A DNA stretch of 14,997 nt, taken from RGIG8748 sp045646525 (lineage in GTDB: Bacteria > Bacillota > Clostridia > UMGS1810). Below are positions 1 through 6,264 of the stretch, one piece after another (position 1 is the first letter of the stretch; each line of letters starts with the position of its first letter). Both the position numbers and the translations under genes were made by a program. The stretch is from positions 1-14,997 of the forward strand of contig JAZRKX010000057.1 in NCBI GenBank assembly GCA_045646525.1, read 5' to 3'. The notes beneath the pieces are model-generated. The model searched no databases. It was given only the letters and a program-made list of their open reading frames with translations, and was not told where the DNA came from.

Positions 1-334
1 TTAAGCACACGGGAGTCGAACCCCGCATGGTTTTAAAACACTAATTTAGTCTAATACTGCGTAAAAACTCTTGAAAATATGACAATATTCTCTGCGAGTT
101 TTTACTTGTCTTATCCAAAATTGGTTGTTTTAAAACTCTTCGACCTTAAATGCATAAAATTTAGTACAATTTTTATGCGGAGGACGAAGGAAGGCTGGCG
201 CCTTGCGAGGACGACAAATAAAAAGTGTGCAAATTTTAAAAATTTAAGGCATACGGGGTTCGGCTCCCGTGTGCTTATGTAAAATATACTAATTATTATA
301 CACCCTCACAAAACAAATTTCAACACAAAAACTA
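1..334. other. Gene-free leader region with nested inverted repeats
   Basis: I see no convincing gene here; the one short reading frame (79-282) has no ribosome binding site and runs through repeats. The stretch holds an inverted pair of GC-rich hairpins (2-29 and 250-277), two copies of the palindrome GTTTTAAAAC (30-39 and 127-136), and an inner hairpin whose arms GTAAAAACTC (61-70) and GAGTTTTTAC (96-105) enclose a second short AATAT/ATATT stem. The symmetry suggests a small palindromic non-coding element or a scar of one, but no transposase or clear target duplication is visible. Confidence 0.5.
2..277. repeat. Inverted pair of TpsiC-arm-like hairpins
   Basis: Bases 2-29 and 250-277 are inverted copies of each other, matching at 26 of 28 positions. 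Each copy can itself fold: the right copy pairs GCATACGGG (249-257) with CCCGTGTGC (266-274) around the 8-base loop GTTCGGCT. The GGTTCG core resembles a tRNA T arm, but the loop is 8 rather than 7 bases and no acceptor, D or anticodon arm lies next to either copy. The layout resembles a BIME/REP-like pair or a MITE. It could also derive from a tRNA 3' end used as an attachment site, but I cannot show that. Confidence 0.55.
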
Positions 335-363
335 TTGCCAAATCATAATTTAGGTGATATAAT
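335..363 (+). promoter_or_regulatory. Sigma-A promoter of the ECF S component-coaX unit
   Basis: TTGCCA (335-340) and a perfect TATAAT (358-363) are separated by exactly 17 bases, the ideal housekeeping sigma spacing. Transcription would start near 370 and give a leader of about 48 bases before the ATG at 418, with AAGGAGG at 403-409. The leader is too short for a known large riboswitch, and I saw no aptamer in it. Confidence 0.75.
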
Positions 364-417
364 AACCGCGTACTGTATCTTCACATAAGGAAGAACATTA
401 ACAAGGAGGAATTTAAT

Positions 418-1011
418 ATGTTAAACGAAAGAAAAATGTCTGTAAGGACATTGGTAGTAGGTGCTGTGCTTACTGCACTTGTGGCAGTGCTTCAGTACAT
501 GGGAAGCTTTATTAAGTTTGGTCCCTTTTCTATCTCTCTGGTGCTGATTCCGATTGTTATAGGAACTGCAACCTGCGGTTGGAAAATAGGAGCATGGCTG
601 GGTTTTGTGTTTGGTGCAATGGTACTTATAACAGGCGATGCCGCACCGTTTCTTGCGGTAAATGCTTTGGGAACTGTAATAACAGTTCTTGTAAAAGGAA
701 CGCTTTGCGGTCTTGTTGCAGGTCTTGCCTTTAAGGGCGCGCAAAAGATTTTCAAGGGCAACATCTATCTTGCTTCTACTGTTTCGGCAATAGTATGCCC
801 TGTTGTAAACACAGGCGTATTTCTTTTGGGATGTCTTGTATTCTTTATGGATACAATAGCAGTATGGGCAGAGGGTGCAGGTCTTGGCGGCGGAGTGGCT
901 CACTACATGATATTCGGTCTTGTTGGCGGCAACTTCCTTGTTGAGCTTGCAGCAAACATCATCTTCTCCCCAATAATTGTAAGAATTATCAAAGCTACGG
1001 AAAGGGCATAG
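418..1011 (+). CDS. ECF transporter S component, probably pantothenate (PanT-like)
   Basis: This 197-residue, very hydrophobic protein has about six membrane segments (roughly residues 11-29, 35-56, 57-75, 85-105, 118-142 and 163-192) and a short basic N terminus (MLNERKMSVR). That is the size and topology of the substrate-binding S subunit of energy-coupling factor vitamin transporters. No EcfA ATPase or EcfT subunit is nearby, so it would share the cell's common energizing module, as group II ECF systems do. The start is set by AAGGAGG eight bases upstream. The gene ends 4 bases before coaX, whose ribosome binding site lies in its last codons. S-component family membership is fairly secure; pantothenate as substrate is inferred from the partner gene. 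Another vitamin is possible. Confidence 0.8.
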   Translation: MLNERKMSVRTLVVGAVLTALVAVLQYMGSFIKFGPFSISLVLIPIVIGTATCGWKIGAWLGFVFGAMVLITGDAAPFLAVNALGTVITVLVKGTLCGLVAGLAFKGAQKIFKGNIYLASTVSAIVCPVVNTGVFLLGCLVFFMDTIAVWAEGAGLGGGVAHYMIFGLVGGNFLVELAANIIFSPIIVRIIKATERA

Positions 1012-1015
1012 ACAC

Positions 1016-1780
1016 ATGATACTTGCCATAGATATAGGAAATACAAACATCGTAATAGGCTGTTTTAAGAACGAAAAGGTCATATTTACAGAAAGACTCT
1101 CCACCAAAACAACCTCAACGGCTCTTGAATATGCAGTTTCTTTCAAAAATGTTCTTGAGCTTTATAACATAAATCCAGGCTCAATAGAGGGGTCTATAAT
1201 ATCCTCGGTTGTACCCGATATAACAAATGTTGTAAACGATGCCATATTAAAGATAACCGGCAGACAGTCCCTTATAGTAGGACCCGGTATAAAGACTGGT
1301 CTGAGCATCAAGGTGGACAACCCCGCACAGCTGGGAAGCGACCTTGTGGTAGGTGCCGTGGCGGCATTAAATGAGTATCCCGTACCGCTTGCCATAATAG
1401 ACTTTGGCACAGCTACAACCATTACGGTTATAAACAGCCGAAGAGAACTTCTCGGCGGAATGATACTTCCGGGACTTGTGCTCTCTATGAAATCACTTGC
1501 ATCAGGCACCTCACAGCTTCCTAAGATAAGCCTTGAAGAGCCCAAGAAATTCATAGGCACAAATACCGTGGACTGTATGAAAAGCGGAATACTCTACTCT
1601 GCCGCATACGGAATGGACGGTATAATAGACGGTATAGAAAATGAGCTTGGCGAAAAGGTGAATGTGATTGCCACAGGCGGTCTTGCCAAGGTTATAGTTC
1701 CCATTTGCAAAAGGGATATCATAGTAGATGATGAGCTTCTTTTAAAGGGACTTATGGAAATATATAACAAAAACAAATAA
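1016..1780 (+). CDS. coaX: Type III pantothenate kinase (CoaX)
   Basis: CoaX phosphorylates pantothenate, the first step of coenzyme A synthesis in the cytoplasm. The protein has 254 residues, the usual family length. It shows the ASKHA-fold phosphate motifs DIGNTN (residues 6-11) and DFGTATT (129-135), the DNPAQLGSD substrate/dimer region (101-109), the GGMILPG segment (147-153) and the glycine-rich ATGGLA near 219-224. In many homologues an arginine follows the GxD motif (GADR); here it is leucine (GSDL), a variation worth noting. The start follows a GGAAAGGG site inside the end of the upstream gene. Being only 4 bases downstream of a vitamin-type ECF S component, it probably traps imported pantothenate as phosphopantothenate. 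Confidence 0.95.
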   Translation: MILAIDIGNTNIVIGCFKNEKVIFTERLSTKTTSTALEYAVSFKNVLELYNINPGSIEGSIISSVVPDITNVVNDAILKITGRQSLIVGPGIKTGLSIKVDNPAQLGSDLVVGAVAALNEYPVPLAIIDFGTATTITVINSRRELLGGMILPGLVLSMKSLASGTSQLPKISLEEPKKFIGTNTVDCMKSGILYSAAYGMDGIIDGIENELGEKVNVIATGGLAKVIVPICKRDIIVDDELLLKGLMEIYNKNK

Positions 1781-1785
1781 TATTA

Positions 1786-1824
1786 AATGCGTTGCTTCGT
1801 ATCCTTTGAAGCGACGCATTTTTT
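1786..1824 (+). terminator. Rho-independent terminator after coaX
   Basis: A 13-base stem, AATGCGTTGCTTC (1786-1798) with GAAGCGACGCATT (1808-1820), contains a single G-U pair and encloses a 9-base loop. It is followed directly by a T run to 1824. It ends the S component-coaX unit. It might also weakly stop the convergent transcript from the minus strand, where only TTTAATATT follows the stem. Confidence 0.9.
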
Positions 1825-2022
1825 GTAATTACTGTAAAAGCAATGTTATAAAGGACGAAAATAATACTTCTGCTGCGGTTCGGTAATTTTAGCGCTGCCG
1901 AGCTCTGAGTGAGCGAGTCAGTGCGGCTCCGTTTTTGCGTAGATTTAAGACATATGTTCTTGAAATACGCATCGGGCAACGATTGGATAACCTACGGTGA
2001 AGCGAATTGTAAAATTTACCCT
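1825..2022. other. Gene-free convergent gap with an imperfect hairpin
   Basis: This gap lies between two convergent genes and contains no plausible coding sequence. TGCGTA (1936-1941) and TACGCA (1966-1971) are the ends of an imperfect hairpin with ATATG at its tip, and a weaker fold sits in the GC-richer stretch near 1890-1930. No T run follows either structure, so neither is a standard terminator. I could not identify a clear terminator for the cotransporter gene here. The patch differs in composition from its surroundings and may be a decayed repeat. Confidence 0.4.
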
Positions 2023-3777
2023 TTACAACATTGTTCTTATCATATACTTTTCTGCATAATAGGTGAATTTTTTCTTGAAATCTTCGCTGTCGGCTTTCAG
2101 AATTCTCAGACTCTCATGCATATTGAGGTTATAATGCGAGGTTTCCAGTATACAACCCGAAATATTTGAACAATGGTCTGATATTCTTTCCATATTTGTT
2201 ATAAGGTCATTCCACACAAAGCCCACCTCGATACCGCAGTTGCCCTGCTGAAGCCTTGCTATGTGGTTTGCACGCATCTTTTCCTTTAACCTGTCTATTA
2301 TCTCTTCAAGAGGCTCTACATCGAAAGCGGCACTTATATCCATGGTTAAAAACGCATTCAACGCAAGAGCTGATATTTCCATTACCGCTTCTTTCAGAGA
2401 TTCAAGTTCACTTTTGGCAGCATCGGTAAAGGATATTTCCTTTTCGCGAAGCTCCTCGGCAGATTCCAGAATATTAACCGCATGGTCGGATATACGTTCA
2501 AAATCGCCTATAAGTCGCAGTAATCTGGCTGCCTGTGCGCTTTCGCTGTCGGTTATCTGCTGTGCAGAGAGCTTAACGAGGTAGTTTCCTATGATATCCT
2601 CATAATGGTCTGCTTTATCTTCCAGATTTCTTATTTCCTCCGCGTCGGCACTATTATACTGCGAAAGAGATTTAATACTCATTTCCAGAGCCTTTACAGA
2701 ATATTTTGCCATTTCTTCGGTATACTTACGGCAGGTATCAAGCGCCAGAGCAGGTGCGGCAAGAAGTCTTTCATCAAGCTCGGTATAAACCTCCTTAGCC
2801 TTGGTATCGGGTACAAGATAACATACAAGTTTTTCAAGAATCGAAGACATCGGCAGAAGTATTGCAGTACAGATAACATTAAATACACTGTGGCTTACCG
2901 CTATACCGAAGTGTGTAGCGGAAACCCCGAGGATTGCAGGTTCAAACATAGCCTTTGCAACATAAAGAACTATAAGCATAATAACTGTACCTATAATATT
3001 AAATAAGAGGTGCGCAAGAGCAACCCTCTTGGCATTTCTGTTTGTACCGAACGATGATAGAATTGCCGTAATACAAGTACCTATATTCTGTCCCATGATA
3101 ATGGGGAAAGCCGCACCGTAAGTAATCTGTCCTGTTACGGTAAGAGCCTGAAGTATACCAACCGATGCAGAACTGGACTGAATGATTGCAGTAAGTATTG
3201 CACCTGCAAGAACACCAAGAATGGGGTTTGAAAACATAACAAAGAGTTCTCTGAACTGAGGTACATCCTTAAGACCCGCTACTGCACCCGACATTATATC
3301 CATGCCAAACATAAGCACTGCAAATCCGAGGAAAATAGTACCTGTATCCTTTTTCTTACTGCTTTTGGAAAACATATAGAAGGCTATACCTACAAGTGCA
3401 AGTATAGGGGTAAAGGACATAGGTTTAAAAAGCTGTACTACAAAGTTTGAACTTTCTATACCGCCAAGGCTTAATATCCACGCAGTTACAGTAGTGCCTA
3501 TGTTGGCTCCCATAATTATACCTATGGACTGCCTCAAAGTCATAAGACCTGAGTTTACAAAGCCCACAGCCATAACCGTGGTTGCAGAGGAGCTCTGTAT
3601 GATAGCGGTAACACCAAGACCTGTAAGAAAACCCGCAAACTTATTTGTGGTAAGCTTGCCTATGATTGCGCTTAGTTTGCTTCCTGCTCTTCTTTCGAGA
3701 GCATCGCCCATGACACTCATACCAAAAAGGAAGAGGCACAGACCGCCAATAAGTGTTAATACATCAAAAAAATTCAT
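2023..3777 (-). CDS. Na+/phosphate cotransporter with C-terminal PhoU-like domain
   Basis: The 584-residue protein has two parts. The N-terminal half (about 1-322) is an Na/Pi-cotransporter (NptA/YjbB, SLC34-like) membrane domain. It carries the two inverted-repeat signatures QSSSATT (61-67) and QSSSASV (200-206), each followed by a GANIGTT (90-96) or GQNIGTC (229-235) motif. The C-terminal part (about 340-580) is helical and PhoU-like, with the paired motifs DFERISDHAVNI (425-436) and NMERISDHCSNI (528-539), which in PhoU bind metals and sense phosphate status. It should import inorganic phosphate with sodium, with the PhoU part probably regulating it. It is monocistronic, with its own promoter (3812-3840) and AAGGGA about eight bases before the ATG. 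Export of phosphate, as proposed for YjbB, is an alternative. Confidence 0.92.
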   Translation of the reverse strand: MNFFDVLTLIGGLCLFLFGMSVMGDALERRAGSKLSAIIGKLTTNKFAGFLTGLGVTAIIQSSSATTVMAVGFVNSGLMTLRQSIGIIMGANIGTTVTAWILSLGGIESSNFVVQLFKPMSFTPILALVGIAFYMFSKSSKKKDTGTIFLGFAVLMFGMDIMSGAVAGLKDVPQFRELFVMFSNPILGVLAGAILTAIIQSSSASVGILQALTVTGQITYGAAFPIIMGQNIGTCITAILSSFGTNRNAKRVALAHLLFNIIGTVIMLIVLYVAKAMFEPAILGVSATHFGIAVSHSVFNVICTAILLPMSSILEKLVCYLVPDTKAKEVYTELDERLLAAPALALDTCRKYTEEMAKYSVKALEMSIKSLSQYNSADAEEIRNLEDKADHYEDIIGNYLVKLSAQQITDSESAQAARLLRLIGDFERISDHAVNILESAEELREKEISFTDAAKSELESLKEAVMEISALALNAFLTMDISAAFDVEPLEEIIDRLKEKMRANHIARLQQGNCGIEVGFVWNDLITNMERISDHCSNISGCILETSHYNLNMHESLRILKADSEDFKKKFTYYAEKYMIRTML

Positions 3778-3811
3778 ATTTTACTTCCCTTCTTATTTTT
3801 TCTATATTTTA

Positions 3812-3840
3812 ATTATAAAACCCAAGGGGTAGAAACACAA
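3812..3840 (-). promoter_or_regulatory. Sigma-A promoter of the Na+/phosphate cotransporter
   Basis: Read on the minus strand, TTGTGT (3840-3835) and TATAAT (3817-3812) are 17 bases apart. It sits just downstream of the strong terminator of the preceding operon, so the cotransporter is transcribed separately. I did not recognise a Pho box beside it. Confidence 0.65.
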
Positions 3841-3873
3841 CTTAAATATTGTAAAGCCAATCTTAAGAATATG

Positions 3874-3925
3874 TAAAGAAAAGCGGACACATAAAAGGTT
3901 TTTTGCCTTTTATGTGTCCGCTTTT
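3874..3925 (-). terminator. Strong terminator of the arylacetate operon
   Basis: A perfect 20-base-pair stem pairs 3879-3898 with 3906-3925 around a 7-base loop. Read on the minus strand it is followed by TTTTCTTT. The stem core is GCGGACACATAAAAGG. It lies 15 bases after the stop codon of the ACT-domain gene and before the next promoter, so it closes the six-gene operon. The plus-strand reading also ends in a T run, so it may work both ways. Confidence 0.92.
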
Positions 3926-3940
3926 TATATCTTTAAATTT

Positions 3941-4363
3941 TTACATATTATCAGGCGACACCATCTCTACCCCCGCGCCTGCAAGGATATCGTGAGCCTT
4001 TTTTTCGTCATCGGCTTTTAATACCATAAGTGCCTTGCCCTCTTTTCTACCGAGGAAAGCATACATGTACTCTATGCTCACATCGCCGTCGGAAAGGAGC
4101 TTTACAATGGAGTGAAGTCCGCCCGCACGGTCATCCATGTAAACTGCAAATACATCTGTAGTCTTGGATATTACACCTATCTCTGAGAGCACCGCCTTTG
4201 CCTTGGTACTGTCGTCCACTATAACACGCAGTATACCGAAGTCTGTGGTATCTGCTATGGAAAGAGCTCTTATGTTTATGCCGTTCTGAGCAAGAGCATC
4301 CACTATTGCCTCGAGTCTTCCGCGCTTATTTTCAACAAAAATCGAAAGCTGTTTTATATACAT
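3941..4363 (-). CDS. Tandem ACT-domain protein
   Basis: This 140-residue protein consists of two ACT domains and nothing else: one at about 4-68 (start IKQLSIFVENKRGRLEAI, with the typical NGINIRALSI turn) and one at about 71-138 (FAVYMDDRAGGLHSIVKLL). ACT domains usually bind amino acids at domain interfaces and transmit feedback. No catalytic domain is attached, so it probably acts as a separate regulatory subunit, much as the small subunit does for acetolactate synthase. The gene begins 4 bases after the PaaK-type ligase stop codon. Its AAGGAG site lies inside the ligase's last codons, so the two are translationally coupled and the ligase is the most likely partner. It is the last gene of the operon. 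The ligand is unknown; an aromatic amino acid is my inference. Confidence 0.9.
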   Translation of the reverse strand: MYIKQLSIFVENKRGRLEAIVDALAQNGINIRALSIADTTDFGILRVIVDDSTKAKAVLSEIGVISKTTDVFAVYMDDRAGGLHSIVKLLSDGDVSIEYMYAFLGRKEGKALMVLKADDEKKAHDILAGAGVEMVSPDNM

Positions 4364-4367
4364 AATC

Positions 4368-5675
4368 TTAACTCCTTAGGTTTCTCTTATCTATAACTCT
4401 TTTTGCCTTGCCTTCGCTTCTCTCTATGCTCTTGGGGTTTACAAGCTTAACCTTGGGTCCGATACCGAGCATACTTCTTAGAGCTTCGGTAATCTTTCTT
4501 TCTACAGTCTCTATACCCTTTACATCATCAGCAAAGAGATTTTCGCTCATTTCCACATTTACCTGGAATGTGTCGGTATTGTTCTCTCTGTCTACTATAA
4601 TCTGATAGTTGGGAGTTATGTCTCCGCCAACCTTAAGAAGAACTTCCTCTATCTGCGACGGGAATACATTTACACCGCGGATTATGAGCATATCGTCTGT
4701 TCTGCCCTGAGGCTTATTCATGCGTACATGTGTTCTTCCGCACTCGCACACCTCGTAGTTAAGAGAGCATATGTCTCTTGTACGGTAACGGATAAGCGGA
4801 AATCCCTCTTTGGTGATAGTGGTAAATACAAGCTCGCCCTGACTTCCCTCGGGGAGTACCTCGCATGTATCGGGGTCTATGATTTCGGGTATGAAGTTAT
4901 CCTCGCACACATGCATACCGCACTGGCACTCACATTCGTAGGATACACCGGGTCCCATGATTTCGGAAAGTCCGTATATATCATATGCTTTAAGACCGAG
5001 CTTTTCTTCTATCTGTGCGCGCATTTCCTCTGTCCACGGCTCTGCACCGAAGATACCTGCCTTTAGCTTAAGCTGGTCTTTTACACCCATTTCTTCTATT
5101 GTTTCCGCGAGGTAAAGCGCATAAGAGGGTGTACAGCAGAGTACGGTTGCGCCAAAGTCTATCATGGTCTGAATCTGCCTCTGGGTATTGCCCGACGAGA
5201 TTGGAATAGCAGTTGCGCCTATTCTCACGGCACCGTCATGAGCACCGAATCCGCCTGTGAAAAGTCCCAGTCCATAGGATACCTGTACAAACGAATTTGC
5301 ATCGCTTCCTATAGCTGTAAGAATTCTCGCAAAGCAGTCCGCCCACATTTCAAGGTCATTATCTGTATAGCCTACCACTATCTGCTTACCCGTAGTACCC
5401 GAGGAAGCATGAACTCTGCGGATATCTGTCATGGGAACTGCAAAAAGCCCGTAGGGGTAATAGTCTCTTAAATCCTGCTTGTATGAAAAAGGAAGCTTTG
5501 AGAGGTCTTCTACACCCTTTATGTCCTCGGGTTTTAAACCCTTTTCGTCCATTCTGTTTCGGAAAAGCTCCACATTTTCGTACATTCTTTTTACCTGCCA
5601 GATAAGGCGTTCGCTCTGGAGCTTTCTTATTTCCTCTCTGGGCATGGCTTCGTATTCGGGTTGCCACATTGCCAT
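4368..5675 (-). CDS. paaK: PaaK-type phenylacetate/arylacetate-CoA ligase
   Basis: An AMP-forming ligase (ATP + arylacetate + CoA to arylacetyl-CoA + AMP + PPi) of 435 residues, the normal PaaK length. Visible motifs are the P-loop HASSGTTGK (89-97), YGLSE (234-238) of the adenylate site, RYRTRD (296-301), the hinge/A8 region GRTDDMLIIRGVNVFPSQIEE (324-344) and the C-terminal GKAKR (422-426) with the likely catalytic lysine. A cysteine cluster (C248, C250, C252, C257, plus C310 and C312 before GRTH) could bind zinc. The start is preceded by AAGAGGA. It lies 17 bases after iorB, the usual partner: IOR produces or consumes arylacetyl-CoA. Whether phenylacetate, 4-hydroxyphenylacetate or indoleacetate is preferred cannot be read from sequence. 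Confidence 0.92.
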   Translation of the reverse strand: MAMWQPEYEAMPREEIRKLQSERLIWQVKRMYENVELFRNRMDEKGLKPEDIKGVEDLSKLPFSYKQDLRDYYPYGLFAVPMTDIRRVHASSGTTGKQIVVGYTDNDLEMWADCFARILTAIGSDANSFVQVSYGLGLFTGGFGAHDGAVRIGATAIPISSGNTQRQIQTMIDFGATVLCCTPSYALYLAETIEEMGVKDQLKLKAGIFGAEPWTEEMRAQIEEKLGLKAYDIYGLSEIMGPGVSYECECQCGMHVCEDNFIPEIIDPDTCEVLPEGSQGELVFTTITKEGFPLIRYRTRDICSLNYEVCECGRTHVRMNKPQGRTDDMLIIRGVNVFPSQIEEVLLKVGGDITPNYQIIVDRENNTDTFQVNVEMSENLFADDVKGIETVERKITEALRSMLGIGPKVKLVNPKSIERSEGKAKRVIDKRNLRS

Positions 5676-5692
5676 GTTTTCATCCTCTTTTC

Positions 5693-6259
5693 TTATATAT
5701 TGTATCCAAGCTCAAATGCTTTCAGGTTTACATCAAGGAATTTTTCGGGCACGGTTGTCTTTATGGTTTCCACCCATTTTTCGTAGGGGATATCCGTAGA
5801 CTTAGCCATAATACCTATAAGAACAACATTTACTGCCTTTATGTTGCCTGCCTCTTTGGCAAGGGACAGGGCATCTACTGTCTTAAGGTTTGCCTTGGCT
5901 GATATTTTGCCCTCTATATCCTCGGGGTAATTTGCCGCACCCGTAATTACGGGCATGGGGTCCATACACTGAGTGTTTACTATAATCTGTCCGTCTTTTT
6001 TGAGGTAAGGAAGTGCTCTGTACGCCTCGAGCATTTCAAAAGCAAGGATTATATCCGCCTCGCCTCTGTCTATGATGGGCGAATACACCTTGTCGCCGTA
6101 TTTTACATATGTTACAACGCTTCCTCCGCGCTGACTCATGCCGTGCACCTCGGAAACCTTTACATCGTAGCCCTCGTTTATAACGGTGTTTCCGAGTATT
6201 CTGCTTGCAAGGAGAGTTCCCTGACCGCCTACGCCTACTATCATAATATTTTTAGTCAT
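5693..6259 (-). CDS. iorB: Indolepyruvate ferredoxin oxidoreductase, beta subunit
   Basis: The 188-residue beta subunit partners IorA in the reversible, ferredoxin-linked conversion of arylpyruvates (indolepyruvate, phenylpyruvate, hydroxyphenylpyruvate) and CoA to arylacetyl-CoA and CO2. It shows the family's N-terminal GVGGQGTLLASRILG (9-23) and the strongly conserved SEVHGMSQRGGSVVTYV (36-52), with a typical gamma-domain fold length. Its ribosome binding site AAGGAGG lies within the last codons of iorA and the gap is only 5 bases, so synthesis of the two subunits is coupled. It lies between iorA and the PaaK-type ligase in the operon. No residues look abnormal. Confidence 0.95.
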   Translation of the reverse strand: MTKNIMIVGVGGQGTLLASRILGNTVINEGYDVKVSEVHGMSQRGGSVVTYVKYGDKVYSPIIDRGEADIILAFEMLEAYRALPYLKKDGQIIVNTQCMDPMPVITGAANYPEDIEGKISAKANLKTVDALSLAKEAGNIKAVNVVLIGIMAKSTDIPYEKWVETIKTTVPEKFLDVNLKAFELGYNI

Positions 6260-6264
6260 ATCAA

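Noticed and set aside
1..30. Possible 3' end of a tRNA or tmRNA on the minus strand
   Set aside because: The GGTTCGAC loop and GGG/CCC stem look like a T arm, but the loop is 8 bases and no anticodon, D or acceptor arm follows toward higher coordinates, nor is there a CCA end.
421..1146. 241-residue minus-strand reading frame
   Set aside because: It lies opposite the ECF S component and the start of coaX, has low-complexity Cys/Tyr-rich content and no ribosome binding site; it is a shadow frame.
1936..1971. Hairpin as a terminator for the cotransporter gene
   Set aside because: The stem is imperfect and, read on the minus strand, it is followed by A residues rather than a T run.
2605..3006. 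133-residue plus-strand frame inside the Na+/phosphate cotransporter gene
   Set aside because: It is antisense to a clear family member, with no promoter or ribosome binding site of its own.
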